From Dermanyssus gallinae (Eukaryota > Arthropoda > Arachnida > Mesostigmata > Dermanyssidae): 64,000 nt of DNA. The notes under the pieces were generated by a model that saw nothing but the letters and a program-made list of their open reading frames with translations, did not search any database and was not told the DNA's origin. Below are positions 32,828-44,908 of this stretch, piece after piece. Positions within the stretch are counted from its first letter, which is position 1. Each line of letters starts with the position of its first letter. A program made the position numbers and the translations under genes. The DNA lies in NCBI GenBank assembly GCA_003439945.1, contig QVRM01000966.1:186001-250000 (forward strand). Direction: 5' to 3'.

Positions 32828-34195
32828 TGATATATATAAAAGGCACGATTAGTCCACTATGCACTCCGAGACGCCTTTATCCTTTACGTGGTCGATGTAG
32901 TTTAGATAGACCGAAAACGTACTTAAAATCTTGATCACACTCACTGGTAATAAAACATGCCGTTCTACGATAAATTCTGGTTTCACACATCTTTGTCCAA
33001 AATGATAATCTTACTCTTTGACGGATAAGGTCAAGTCCAAGGATATGGCTCGTTCGTTAAATTATGCGATTATTGTTTTGGTAATGCTCGTCTATTTCAG
33101 GTTTATCAGCAATTCGGTATGTTAAGATAACATTAGCATACAATTAAAAACGTCCGTACGTAATAAAACACCCGGAGTGCATCTAGATAGAAAAAAAAAC
33201 ATAAGTCACCCTAAAATTGTTTCCTAACTGGGAAGTCGTCAATCGACGCTACCAGCCTATGGCAGCCCAACTTCCCAATTGTTTGACGATAAAGCTAGCA
33301 GCTTGAGTTGTTTGCGTAGTCTAAGTAGCATTGTTAGAAATTACAGTAGATGCCATTTTTCAACGAGTACGGTCATAGACACCAGCGTGTTCTAAGATCG
33401 GGTTAGGAGTCCGAAACGACATAATCTCGTCTATCTATCAATCTGTCGCGTACATGTTTGCTAGATAGAAGACCTGTAAAATATACCGACAGCAAGACAC
33501 ACCGTTTTCCGTTAAATGTAGCGCTTTTGAGCTGCCAAATTGGACAGGAAAATAAGATCTATTCGTCACACATTATATGAGCACGCACTTGCAATTCAGA
33601 TGCCCTAGAACAAATCATGTTGAGTGAGGAGAGTGTCGTCTATGGTGCCGACAACCAGCGCTGAACTACGGATTTGCTTTGCCGTCATGAGCGCCAATGA
33701 GAAGGACATTATACGTGGTCGATTTTGTTTCTGTGCCCATTTTATGAGTTCGCGTTAGTATTTTAAGGAATTTTCCGGAAAAGAGCCACTCCCTTTAGAG
33801 TCACCTTTTGTGGACTCGGGGCGCACTGCACATGAAGGTGACCGCAAGGAATGATCATCAATTTGTATAAGTGCCTAGGTTTCAGAGGACGGTTTCCAAA
33901 CGGCTACATTCTTCTCAGCAGCATTAATGTAACTGCAAGAGATGGTCGGAAAACTGGACTCGAGTTGGTAGGAGCTCCGTCGTCTGCAGCTCACGACGAT
34001 CAGTGTTCAGCGCAGTGTTGCGAAAATTGATTGCAACAATACAGTGAAGGTTGAATTGTTGCTAAGTCAGGTCATATCAAGAGATGCATTCATCCGCCGT
34101 TGCTAATATTGTCAGCCTCATTGCTATATATTCACGATTGTTCGGTGAATTGTGGTCGGCCGTAACGAGCACTTAGTGTCCTTTAAATACAAATT

Positions 34196-34217
34196 TATAT
34201 ATATATATATATATATA
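34196..34217. repeat. (TA)n microsatellite
   Basis: TA run of about 22 bp. Confidence 0.9.
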
Positions 34218-34591
34218 CTGTTCAGACCAAGGTTAGGAGTACTCTTAGTTCTGTTAGTAGTATCGAGTTTATGTACGCATTGACTCGTTGCTTAGATTAC
34301 TAGGAAATGTTACTAGATCAAACAAGATGAAATTGCGCCACTGTCTCATTGTGCAAGCAAAAGGGTTTCTTCGTTGTTACTATTCGGGGAAGGCATAACG
34401 TTAATTATGTTGTTGCTGTTGTTGTGATCCTCGCACCGCCTCGACAGACAGACAGACAGCAGATCCTGCTTCATCTGGCCCTCAGTCAGGCCGCCTGGGT
34501 CTGCCGCCCGCCGACTACAGGTCTGAAAGCAAGGCTCCGTGTAGGGGGCTTACACCAGGCTTTTCTCTGCTGTGTGGGCTCGCTCTATGAA

Positions 34592-34605
34592 GGGGGGGGG
34601 GGGGG
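34592..34605. repeat. Poly-G run (14 G)
   Basis: Uninterrupted G run, prone to slippage and to sequencing error. Confidence 0.95.
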
Positions 34606-36109
34606 TTCGGCGGGAGCCGCGAATGCGTACACAGCCATCACCATTAGCAGACCAGATCCCGCAAGCCATAACGTCAGCGTTAGCGGTGATAGCTGCTGCT
34701 ACTGCTTCTGCTGCTGACGAATGCTTCTGTTGTTACCTGTTTCGGCCAGGGGTTTCTTTGGCCTCGACATCGATGCACAGTACATATGTATGGCCTTCCC
34801 GGTCAGAAAAAGAAAAAACAACGATCGTAGAAAACGTAAGCGCCCGGGGTAACGCAAGCTGAGCGAGGTATGCACACAAACAGAAGAAGATATCAACGCA
34901 ACTGAGAGAGTCATAGAGATTCAGATGTCATTTCTCTGAATGGTGTATCGTATGAGTATCAAACATCGCAGAACGTTAACCACAGCTCTCGAGTGAAAAC
35001 GAGAAATCACCGAGTATCAATGTCGTACCGGCTACTACGCAGCATATTAGTCAAACATTTGCGGGAAATACCTTGCCGGCGGCGGTCCGCTGTTAAGATT
35101 TAAACAACACAGAGTCCGGTTGCACCGCGAGCCAATGCGATATTTCAGATACTTCAGCATGGATCACTTTGTCAGGAATTGTAAGTGTGTGGCGAAACTA
35201 AGCTGACGCATATGTGGGTCACACGGGCGTCTACGGAGAGACTGTAAGGCAAAAGCTCGTTTTTGTTTGTGCAGGGGTGGGCGCGAACCTGCCTGGGCCC
35301 ACACAGATAAATTGCATAGATTGCACCGCATGGACATGCTGAACAGAACATCACGGAGCATAATACAAAAGCAGACGGGCGGATGCCCCAAGTATCCGAT
35401 AACTTGTTGCCCGATAACTTCCCGAAACGAAGTTGGTCGTCTCGAGAAAATAACGCGATTAAATTCGCCTAACAACCCCCCGGCAGAGAACAAGATGCGT
35501 GGAAATCAAACAGCGCCGGGAAAAAACAAAGGAAAAAAACATCTATGGCAAAAGATAGTGATGTGGCCTTATCCAGTCTGTCATGGATAGGATTATCCCT
35601 TGTTTCGTGGAAGTGCTACAAGCGGCAATCAATCAAGCAGTGTCATCGGTGGAAAATAATGCTATCTCTATCCTCAGAGGAGTTAGGATCAACGGATTTT
35701 GTCAAGAAGCATCTTGAAAATAATAAGATTGTAGATACGCTTCGATACTCAATCCAGTTGTCCTTACGAGAACGAGCGCTTTGTGTCTCGACGAGTGAGG
35801 CGATTCTAGATCTCGGCGTAAGAAAAGGAAGAGCCAAGGGCACTCGTAACTGAAGCGCGTGCACGAAGTGTCGTGACGGAAAATTAATCAGAACCCAGCC
35901 AGCAATAACTTATCTGTTTTGAGTTTAAAGTTGCGAAAAAATAAAATCAACAATTCGTCCTACAACCATGACTATACAATACAACGCACTAGTGTTCCAC
36001 TGAGATCTGTGCCGCGGAACCAACTGTGTTTGTTCTGTTTCGATTGGTATCTGACATAATGTCTTGCTCAACAGACTGAAGGTCCAGGAAGAGCGAGCGG
36101 TGGCGTTGC

Positions 36110-37125
36110 TGTACTATACAACAATAAGTTCAGTGGAATAGAATCAATATACGCAGAGGACAACTGCGTTGTACTTGCTGAAAGCTTCACAAATATAATT
36201 GCAATGTATTCCAGTTCCTCGGAAGCAGTTCCCAACCTATTCGAAAGGTATTGCCTCAATTAAGTTAACCTTAACAAGGCAATTGTCCTTTGCGAGAGCC
36301 TTAACAGTTCTATTGACAAATCAGACAGTTTTAGAACAGGCGCACTTATTGACAAGTTAGCGTCTCGCAGTGTGTGGGAAGTCTCCACAGCCGAGCTCCC
36401 ACCCACAGCTTCTACCTAGATGCACCCACCCACCTAGTACTCACCCACATAGCACCGCAAGGAAGATCGACCAAGAATATATTTGCTATAAACGCCACAC
36501 ATGATAGCATTAAATACAAATCTCCACGAACAAGCACTCTGGCTTTCGGTACCAGACAACACTTTCCAGTTGCATTAGCGCGATAGTAAGTACATTGTCA
36601 GGCAGGAGACCGAAGGCGGCAACGATTAACTTAATGGTTGACTCAGCCCGGTTACTGGAGCTCTCGCAAAAAGCTCTCCCTGTCCCTAACCCTTGAATGC
36701 CGAAGTCGGTGCAACACAAATTCGGAATGTGGTACGTGTATAGTGTGCATAGCGTGCGCCTTCAACCGAGTCAACCCCCAAAAAAGCCGTTGGTATGCCC
36801 AACGGCCTCCGAAACACGGCATGATTCAGGCGTATATTCTAGCAAAACGTCGACCGGAAATGACCTTCCTGCGTACGAATGTCAGTCGTCCTTATAAAAA
36901 GACGGCGTGGAAAACTAAACCAGAGCAAAACATAAAAGCACAAGACAAGCTTCCCAAGAGAGTACCAGCTTCATGCACACAAGTGGCTACGCTCCGACAC
37001 GCACCTAGCAGCCTGTAAAACCTTACCTGCAACACTAGATAGTCATTTTCGACACATATTCGCCACCTCTTGTGGCGCAGAGGTACGCAGTTGTACCCCG
37101 ATATATGTCTCCATACCGGCGACTG
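36110..37125 (+). mobile_element. Second copy of the non-LTR retroelement segment seen at 345-1225
   Basis: Shared blocks in the same order and orientation: ATAATTGCAATGTATTCCA (36194 and 399), a CGTATAT-CTAG-AAA-CGTCGACCG block (about 36831 and 975), TATAAAAAGACGGCG versus TATAAAAAGGCGGTG (about 36893 and 1037), and AGTTGTACCCCGAT (about 37088 and 1193). It reads YILAKRRPEMTF and RPYKKTAWKTK (endonuclease-RT linker). The copy ends before the RT palm. Confidence 0.75.
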
Positions 37126-38336
37126 GTGTATCAAAATTGGGTGTGATTATTATCTCTAGTGTGAAACGTTACTGACATATAACTAATATCGCACAAAGCG
37201 TACTTAGAATAAAATTTGTTTTTATAGTAAGATGCTGTCTTCAAGCAATTGTCTCTCATTTTACAATGTCAGACCTTAAAAACATAGATAAATTACAATC
37301 ATACTTCGCAAAGCGCAATTTGTGGCGCTTGCGAAAGAACGGTTCAGCGACGCTTTCACTGAAACTGTGCCACGAACGCACATTACTAGATGATTTTGCA
37401 CTAGACAATATACTGTTCAGTACACAAAGTTTTGAAATCTACAGATAATTCAGAGAAAACCGTAACTTGGCATTTGAAATGAGCCTCTACGTCGAGGGAC
37501 CTGCTGTTGTAGTAATAATTGGAAATTCTCATCACAGACAACCAAATCTATAATATGCCGAACAACATGGCGCGGTTACCACCAACTCACAAGCTTAACA
37601 GAGAATGGTCATTACAATCAAGTGTAAACGATATTGTTTGCCTACAAAATGATATATGAACGATTGCACTATACAACCAATGGATGATGAATACACCTGA
37701 AATGAATTAAATACATGTCTGTGCATGGGTTGGAATAGCCATAAATTGGCCTCTGTGACTCAAGTTGCAACAATTTCTTCTAAAATGAATTAGTTTAATT
37801 CAATTAGTTGCTGAATAGCCCTTTATATTACGCAAATGCGTCTAGCGCAGAGTTGTTGATTGTCGACAAAAAAACGTGAGCGCTTCTTGCCGATTGACGA
37901 AGACCAATAACAAAACAATCTAGATGTGCTTTTGCTACCCTCATTACAAAGCTGAACGTCTACAGTGCACTGATCTCGATTATCGACCGAGGCTTATCAG
38001 TGCCTTGGCGGACCCAATGTCCTATTTTGCTCTACCTAAAGGCCCCACTAATGAACTAGCTAAAATAACCGTTTGAGCCCACTTCATAGACGAGTGTCTG
38101 CTGCATATAACCTCATATATGTGTAGCTTGCGAATGGAATACGCATCTAAATTCAGTCTCTTTAGCGTCTATTGTCCGTAGCAATCGAGCAGGACTATGC
38201 GTGCACACGACTAATAAGAGCAGTAAATGCATTTACCATTTTCGTGTGCAGACTAGGGTGAGTCTAGGTCAAGAAATTAAAATTAGGCTAAGAAAAAAAG
38301 TGGCGGCGCTGTCTAAGATGTTAAAAAAATATTTTT
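37126..38336. other. Non-coding, no feature seen
   Basis: AT-rich; a 60-aa open frame at 37266-37448 is not recognised. Confidence 0.4.
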
Positions 38337-38508
38337 CGGGCTGAACCTCAGCCAAGATTTAACGTCCACGGGACTGCCTTTCGCAATGCTTCATAGACGG
38401 ACCCCCTTAAATACAAATGTGCAACGGTGGGGCTCGAAGCCGCGCACCTATGTGTCTCCTCCTGTCGCGAAACGCAGGCGGAATGCACCACGCCACCGGA
38501 CTCGACTG
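38337..38508 (-). mobile_element. tRNA-derived SINE (family B), minus-strand copy
   Basis: On the minus strand a head with GTGGCGTGGTGCATTCCGCC and a degraded B-box (GGCTTCGAGCCCC) is followed by CACCGTTGCACATTTGTATT and a 3' end matching CTTGGCTGAGG. It closely resembles 56640-56825. Confidence 0.75.
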
Positions 38509-38802
38509 TCTAGGATGTTAGTAAGCTGGTCGTGATTGTCATTAATCGGGGTGTCGTCGATTCGGTACCTGTTAGTGGTCGAGGTTTGTTTGAGCGAAGC
38601 TCATTGAGAAAAGGTGATAATCCAAGCTTGCAAAAAGTCAGTGATCATGCCATCACAAAGACTCTTGGAGAAACCCTAGATATCTCAACATTTTTGGCTC
38701 TCTGTGCACTGAAGATATGCCTCACGGCGATTCCGAGTCCACCTAGAACGAATGCTAGTCTAGAAGTAGAAACAATCTTCTTAAAAATGCTTGTCATTTA
38801 AA
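38509..38802 (+). mobile_element. tRNA-derived SINE (family A), copy 2
   Basis: Degraded head (GTCGATTCGGTACC in place of the B-box), then shared body blocks AGAAACCCTAGATATCTCAA, CTGTGCACTGAAGATATGCC and TCACGGCGA. It starts where the minus-strand family B copy starts, so the two lie head to head. Confidence 0.75.
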
Positions 38803-39169
38803 CAAGTCATGAAGAATGAGGTAGTAGTAAAGACATAGTAGTGGTGGTAGTAGGTGGTTTCTCGGCTCAAAGAGAGATAAGTCACATTGCCACCGGGTCA
38901 CACTAGATAGCTAGCGTAGACTTGGTAAGAACTAATCGAAAGGTGATTTTCTTTGACCATACGAGAGAGTATTCGCGTCATTACTGTAGTCTTGTGCTGA
39001 TAAACCGTTGGGTTACTGCCAGCCGTTGTGTCACGATGACAGTACGACAATAAACTACGACTGCGTGACCACGTGAATCATGCAGCAGCCCGAGTTACTG
39101 TCACGACCCCAGCAATATTGAAATTGTTTGGCAGAAATTGCAGTAGTCCACTGTGCTTTAAGATACCTC

Positions 39170-39173
<4 letters not shown>

Positions 39174-39215
<42 letters not shown>
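39174..39215. repeat. (TA)n microsatellite
   Basis: Pure TA run of about 42 bp. Confidence 0.95.
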
Positions 39216-39216
<1 letters not shown>

Positions 39217-39763
39217 CAATTGTTTACACCCCGTTATGAGTTAAACAAAAAGCCAGTTAGATATGTGTGTGTGTGTAGCGTTCAACTTGGGATTTGCTTA
39301 TCTACTCCATTGCCTAGTCACGATAAGGTTCTGACATTTCGTTAGACTGCCGTCATGGTTGGTCGGTCATTTAGCCGTGTATTGGTGTGTCTGTACGTGA
39401 TCTGAGTCTGTCACTTCCATCATAGTGAACTTCTTAAATATCATATTTATATATAGATTTATAAGTAATCCCATTCATATATCTAGATAAGATACGCTAG
39501 AGAGTCATGCGTCACATGCCTGTTACAACCTCATATGTCATTTTATCACGAGAAGGTGCACCTTAAAAGTCTACTGAACGGGATAGTCAACTGTATAAGT
39601 TAAATATCCTTCTTGTGCTGACGTTGCTGTTGCTGCCCCGATTATCGCATTAATATTTTTTCGGGGCTTCGGCCATTAACATCAGTAGCAAGTAGTAGTA
39701 GAAGCGATAGAACTCATCGTCCGGCAACAGCGCGGCCATATTTGGCTAGGTTGTTTCTATCAC

Positions 39764-39765
<2 letters not shown>

Positions 39766-39809
<44 letters not shown>
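39766..39809. repeat. (TA)n microsatellite
   Basis: Pure TA run of about 44 bp; a second TA-rich patch lies at 39862-39884. Confidence 0.95.
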
Positions 39810-39812
<3 letters not shown>

Positions 39813-39901
39813 TAAAACCATTTATTTTGCTATAAACACCCCTAATTACACATTAAAAAAGATATATATTTATATATATATATACGTTGCCTCGGTTATT
39901 T

Positions 39902-40314
39902 CTTTCTCTTCGTCTCTCTCTCCGGCTCGCCATTTCCTCGTTGCCCTTCTTTGTCTTGTGTGTTCGTTGTCGTGGCGGTTCACGTGCGTGGCGTGTGCCC
40001 TGTTGCGTGCGCTATTCTTATCATCATTAACTACTACGCGCCACTACTTTGCCCCCTCCGTCGCAACAGTCCACATTAATAACTTTGAGCGAGCGAACGA
40101 GCGTCCGACCCCGACGTCCCGTCAACGAGGGGGCTATAGCTCTGGCCGTTGTGCTGGTCGTCGAGACGGCGGTGTCAGCTGGCTGAATCAGCAGCAGCAG
40201 CAGTAGAAGTTGTGGGGTGGCAGCAGCTGATGGCTGAGGATCTATGACGATTTCACCGCCATCGCATCGTCAGTCGTCCAGGATGCTGACCTCGTTGTTG
40301 CTGATGTTGGTGGT
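39902..40314. other. GC-rich non-repetitive segment
   Basis: Richer in G+C and CpG than the first 39 kb, with a CTCTCTCTC run near 39914 and a short CAGCAGCAGCAGCAG run at 40190-40205. No gene recognised; possibly regulatory or transcribed non-coding DNA. Confidence 0.3.
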
Positions 40315-40328
40315 ATGATTGTTTATTC

Positions 40329-40441
40329 AGTGTTGTTGTTGTTGCTGCTGCTGCTACTGTTGCTGTTGTTGTTTTTGTTGTTGCTCGTGTTGCTCTTGTT
40401 GCTAATGCTGTGTTGTTACTCTTACCGCTGCTGCTACTGCC
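40329..40441. repeat. Imperfect GTT/GCT triplet tract
   Basis: TGTTGTTGTTGCTGCTGCTG-type triplets, GTT on the plus strand. Confidence 0.9.
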
Positions 40442-40676
40442 CTAGACTTTTTCTTCTTCGTCCCTCCGGTCATAGAGGTTACGAGGAAGACAAACACACC
40501 AACAGCGTACGAGTCAGCGTACGAGTCACAACCTGTCGACGCAGGAGGACACAGGCAAGGCAGGACATTCTTTTTCCTGGGTAGAAGCCTGTCTGAACAT
40601 AGGACAATGCTACTGTGCCCATGATCATCACCACCAGAAGCGACATAGACGGCACTTCTTCAGCTTCTTCTCAGCA

Positions 40677-40915
40677 GCCCAGTAACAGTAGTAATAGCAA
40701 TAACGAAGGCAACAACAACAGCAGCAGAAATAATATGCCGCGATGATGGGGTCTTTTTTGCTCGTGTGCCCTAGGACAGTGGAACGTCTAGTCGCCGAAT
40801 GTTCATCGATGTCTATCTGCTATTACGTCTACGAAAACTTTGTTTCTTCTATTACTACAACAACAACTATTACTGCTCCTACAAGTACTACTACTATTAC
40901 GGTGTCTACTATTGT
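40677..40915. repeat. Imperfect CAA/CAG/CTA triplet patches
   Basis: CAACAACAACAGCAGCAG near 40708-40730 and CTACAACAACAACTATTACT near 40854-40905. Confidence 0.75.
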
Positions 40916-41064
40916 ATCTAGTAGCTGGCTCTTTCGCTACTGTTACTAGAACCCTTACAACTACATAGTGCAGCCAGCCAGCGAACCAACCAACCAATCG
41001 AGAGACTATAGACAAGCGAGTTTCGCGAACACGACGTCGGTCGGGGTGTGTTTCGCAGTCGGCG

Positions 41065-41232
41065 TTCTTGCTGTTGTTGTCCTCGTCTTCACCGTCGTGG
41101 TTCGCCTTCGACGTGTTCGTTGTCGTTAACATTTTTGTTGTTGTTCTTGTTGTTGTCGTCGTCGTCGTCGTTGTTGTTGTTGTTGCCGTTGTTGTTGTTG
41201 TTGTCGTCGTCGTCGTCGTTTTCATTGTCATC
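41065..41232. repeat. GTT/GTC triplet tract
   Basis: Alternating GTTGTTGTT and GTCGTCGTC blocks. Poly-Val, poly-Leu and poly-Thr frames on both strands are artefacts. Confidence 0.9.
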
Positions 41233-41510
41233 GTAACTATCAAAGTTGCCCACCCGCCCGCTCACCAGCTGCCGTTGCCGCAGCCGTCTTCATATTTAGG
41301 CTTCTATATCTTTTCTCCCGCTCCTTTCGTCTCCTCGTCATCGTCGTCCTCCTCACCAGCAGCATTCCAGCAACAGCAGCAGTAGCCATAGTCCGACTGT
41401 CTGACTGCTGCTGCCGCTGCCGATACGATACGAGCGCCGTAGCAGAGAGCAGCTTTTTCACTATTTTTCAATGTTGTCCCACCTCCGCTGCCAACCTAGC
41501 GACATCTCAC

Positions 41511-41520
41511 CACCCCCCCC
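41511..41520. repeat. Poly-C run
   Basis: Short C homopolymer just upstream of a pyrimidine-rich block. Confidence 0.85.
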
Positions 41521-41687
41521 AGCCTCGCGTAGACATAGCGACAGAAGTAGGCCTAGTAGTAGGCCTAGCTTTTCTTTTCTCGACCTCCCGCACCCATGTT
41601 GTCTCTTTTCTTCGGCTCTTTCTTACGCCCTCTCTACTCCCCGCTCTCTGGCGTGCTCGCTTTTGCTTTTTCCGTTATTTATTTATC

Positions 41688-41712
41688 TCTCTCTCTCTCT
41701 CTCTCTCTTGCT
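41688..41712. repeat. (CT)n/(GA)n run
   Basis: Perfect CT run in a pyrimidine-rich block (about 41570-41740). GA repeats can bind GAGA-type factors in insects; that role here is speculative. Confidence 0.85.
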
Positions 41713-42059
41713 CACTCATTCGCTCTCTCTCCCTCAGGTCTCCCTGTTGACCCGCTGTCCGACGACAACGACGACGTTCATCTGTTGTGGCTGAACAACA
41801 GACGGACCATACATACCCCATCGACCCACAGTCGGCAAAGGCCGGCAAGCGGGGGTGCTCGGTTGGGGTCGCTCCGTCCAATTGAGCCTCTTAGCCGCCG
41901 TCGCCGCCGCCGCAGTCGAGCAAAACACGAGACGGCGGCGTCTTCTACTTAAATCTTCGCCGCCATCTTAACTTCTGGAACGACTACTGCATGTTCACGA
42001 AGCTACGAAAGACGCCGTTTGTACGCCGTTTGCATGCATACATATGCATAAGCACCCCT

Positions 42060-42077
42060 CCCCCCCCCCCCCCCCCC
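42060..42077. repeat. Poly-C run (18 C)
   Basis: Uninterrupted C homopolymer, about 20 bp beyond a TGCATGCATACATATGCATA patch. Confidence 0.95.
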
Positions 42078-42412
42078 ATAGACACACATACCTAAATACA
42101 CACTCGGATACTCGTATACGTACATACATACATTGAAAGAACCAACCAGCCAGCCAGCCAGCGCCAATAATGCGCCACACATCAACAGTAACGTGCTTCG
42201 GTTCCTGTTGTTGCTATGCGCCTACACCGATTGCTCCAAAGACGAACCGGCTAATACAAGAGCCGACCGCCCTACACGTTCCCATCATCGTCTCATGCTT
42301 CACCACTTCACCAATTGGCGGCGTTCCCTATTATCTTCTTCAGAGAGAGAGAGAGGATGGAATTCATATATCCGTCTAGCTTTTCTTTGTGTTGTCCTAG
42401 CTCCTCTCTCTC

Positions 42413-42418
<6 letters not shown>

Positions 42419-42450
<32 letters not shown>
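42419..42450. repeat. (TA)n microsatellite
   Basis: TA run of about 32 bp following CTCTCTCTCTA. Confidence 0.95.
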
Positions 42451-42452
<2 letters not shown>

Positions 42453-42749
42453 ACGTTTCGACCTGTCGTTCTCTAGTCCGTCTCCGCACGCCCCTGATCC
42501 TGCGACGCCTCCACCACCCGCGCTAGCCATCAAATAAAACGGACGACGATACTCGAGAACGATCGTAGGCCACGGCGAAATGATAGGTAGGTGGCTGACT
42601 TGAGTCGCCATTCGCTGCCGTAAGCCGATCGCTGTTCACTGGAGGGGAACAATACCGGTAAAGATCGTCCGGCGGTCTGGCCACCGCCATGCTAGACGCC
42701 GCGACGCCCAGACAGGCGTTCGTGTTCCAAGCAGCTGCTGGAACTGTTT
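42451..42749. other. GC-rich segment, no gene recognised
   Basis: CpG-containing sequence between a TA array and a GTT tract. Frames are interrupted or low complexity. Confidence 0.35.
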
Positions 42750-42825
42750 GTGTTGTTGTTGTTGTTGCTGTTGTTGCTGTTGTTGCTGTTGTTGTCATTA
42801 TTGTTGCTGCTGCTAGTGCTACTCA
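42750..42825. repeat. GTT/GCT triplet tract
   Basis: TGTTGTTGTTGTTGCTGTTG-type triplets. Confidence 0.9.
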
Positions 42826-42828
42826 AAC

Positions 42829-42952
42829 TTCTGTTCATAGGTTCCACACGCTCTCTTCCTCATAAGGGTGGAGCCCGAGAACCCAACTGTCTGTTCGTAG
42901 GCTCCACACGTTCTCTTACTTCCCCTAAAGGCCGAGCGCGATAATACATCGA
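42829..42952 (+). repeat. Imperfect tandem duplication, about 60 bp unit
   Basis: TCTGTTCATAGGTTCCACAC (42830-42849) recurs as TCTGTTCGTAGGCTCCACAC (42890-42909), each followed by CTCTT-type sequence and a GAGC/CGAG end. Confidence 0.75.
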
Positions 42953-43180
42953 CACGCCACGACAACGACGAGACAAAAATGTCGTCGACAGCAGGAACAG
43001 TTCTTCCTCTCTCGGATACTCGATCCATAGGCAGACGCGCTGTTAGCGCACGTGTGCGCTGGAAGCGTCACGCAGGATCATTCCGGGATGCAGGACAACC
43101 CATCTCTAAAGGTCTTTCTACGTAGCGGTTGTAGTACTTGACGCTTGACTGGACGAATGATAATGATAATCATGTACACA

Positions 43181-43264
43181 AAGATGATGATGATGATGAT
43201 GCTGATGATTGGAGTGGTCATTACGCAGAATTGATAGGTCATTACACAGAATTGATATGTCATT
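43181..43264. repeat. GAT triplets and about 21-bp tandem repeat
   Basis: GATGATGATGATG is followed by GGTCATTACGCAGAATTGAT, then the same unit with A for G, then a degenerate third unit. Confidence 0.8.
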
Positions 43265-43800
43265 GAGTTAACTGGCTAGATGGCCTACGTAGTCATACAC
43301 TTGCTACAGGTCACTCTTGGAGAGCAAGTGCAGAAAAAGCCGAGACATCCGACATCATACGGACAGCGGGTCCTCGTCACGGGTCACCACGCTTCTGAAC
43401 CGCTAGGACCAAGAACCCAAGATCGATCCAAGATTTAATCCTAGTGGAAGGTCTCATAAAGAGCTTAGTGGCGTACATACGATATCTGAGGTAGGTGACC
43501 GACCACTTGGACATCAACGCAATAACAACGACGACGACAACGACAACAACTGAAGTGCTCAAGCTGCATCACCGCACCAAACTAACCACTCGGACATCAA
43601 CTTCAAAATCATCATCGTCGTAGCAGTTTTAGTAAAATTCAGTTTGCTCCCAATATCTCATAGCTTCTGGGCAATGACGGTCGTAGTTGTGGGGGTGAGA
43701 TCGGAAAGCCCGCGTCTCAGGGAAGTAACGCGGACTAGGCGAGTCGTGACGATGCTTTTATCATCACGTTATTATGCTATTGTTCGTATCGCTAATATTG

Positions 43801-43906
43801 CTGCATCCATATTGTTGTTGCTGTCATTGTTCTCATTGTTGCTTTGTTGTTGTTCTCGTTGTTGCTATTGTTGCTGTTGTTGTTGCTGGTCGTTGTTGTT
43901 ACTGCT

Positions 43907-43947
<41 letters not shown>

Positions 43948-44210
43948 CGCTGTTATTGTTGTTGTTTTTGTTGTTGTTGTTGTCACTGTTGTTGTTGTTG
44001 TTCTCATTGTTGCTATTGTTGTTGTTCTCGTTGTTGCTATTGTTGCTGTCGTTGTTGTTGCTGTTGCTATTGTTGTTGTTGCTATTGTTGTTGTCGCTGT
44101 TGTTGTTGTTGCTGGTCGTTGTTGTTGTTGCTATTGTTGCTATTGTTGTTGTTGTTGTTGTCGCTGTTGTTGTCGCTGTTGTCGGTGTTGTTGTTGTTGT
44201 TGTTGCTGCT

Positions 44211-44245
<35 letters not shown>

Positions 44246-44285
44246 CTTTGTTACTACTATTGTTGTTGTTGCTGCTGGTCGTTGT
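43801..44285. repeat. Long imperfect GTT-rich tract
   Basis: Nearly 500 bp of GTT with interspersed GCT, ATT, CTC and GTC triplets, the longest triplet block here. Long Leu/Val/Cys and Asn/Thr frames across it on both strands are artefacts of uninterrupted triplet structure. Confidence 0.95.
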
Positions 44286-44379
44286 TTGTGCCACTCTGCC
44301 GCTATTGCTGCTATTACGACAGACCACCAGCGCAACTTTTGCTGCTGCTGTGGCTGCTATTAGGATTGGTGGTAGCGGT

Positions 44380-44445
44380 AGATAGCGGCGGCGGCGGCGG
44401 TGGTGGCGGTGCTGTTGCTGCTACTGCTGCTGCTGTCGTTAGTGG
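44380..44445. repeat. GGC/GCT triplet patch
   Basis: GGCGGCGGCGGCGG followed by GCTGCTACTGCTGCTGCTG. Confidence 0.85.
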
Positions 44446-44908
44446 AGGATGAAATCAGGGAAGAATTCTATCGCTGTAAAAGCTTCGCTGACGAGCGAAG
44501 TAGGTGAACGGCTCGCCTCGCCGGTGGCGAGGTAATGCCACCGGCTCCGCCAGCGAACCAGATGGTGTTCAGGAATGCGTGCCTGCCTGCCTAGGACCTA
44601 TCTCTTCTACACACAAACTCTCCGAGAGACAGGCAAACAGACAGACAGACAGACATATAGACACAACACATAGTCGCTGCTCTCACTAAATGGGAAGAGG
44701 ACAACAAGGATTTCGCGACGCACAGGCGGCCCAAAAAAAGGGGCTGGAGAGATGAAGGGAGGAAGAGACGGCTAGGGATGGCGGGAGGGATGTAGGGGTG
44801 GGGGATGAATGGGGGTCGGGGGGTAGAGAAACACCTAGAGGGAAACCCACAAAATCCCTGAAGACATACTTGTAAATCAGCAGCAGTAGCATAGGAGTCG
44901 GTCGATAG
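44446..44908. other. Non-coding, unrecognised
   Basis: A CAGACAGACAGACAGACA run lies at 44637-44655 and a G-rich purine block at 44745-44835. No coding motif. Confidence 0.4.

Larger units (their letters stand above)
32828..36109. other. Gene-free stretch
   Basis: A short TA array lies at 34.2 kb and a G14 homopolymer at 34592-34605. Frames at 35164-35493 (minus) and 35545-35853 (plus) are open but match nothing I know. Confidence 0.4.
38803..39901. other. Non-coding with TA arrays
   Basis: GTAGTAGTGG-rich patch near 38818-38855; otherwise only TA arrays. Confidence 0.45.

Noticed and set aside
43644..44452. Long Leu/Val/Cys-rich plus-strand and Asn/Thr-rich minus-strand frames
   Set aside because: Uninterrupted triplet repeats stay open in every frame; no start context or domain.
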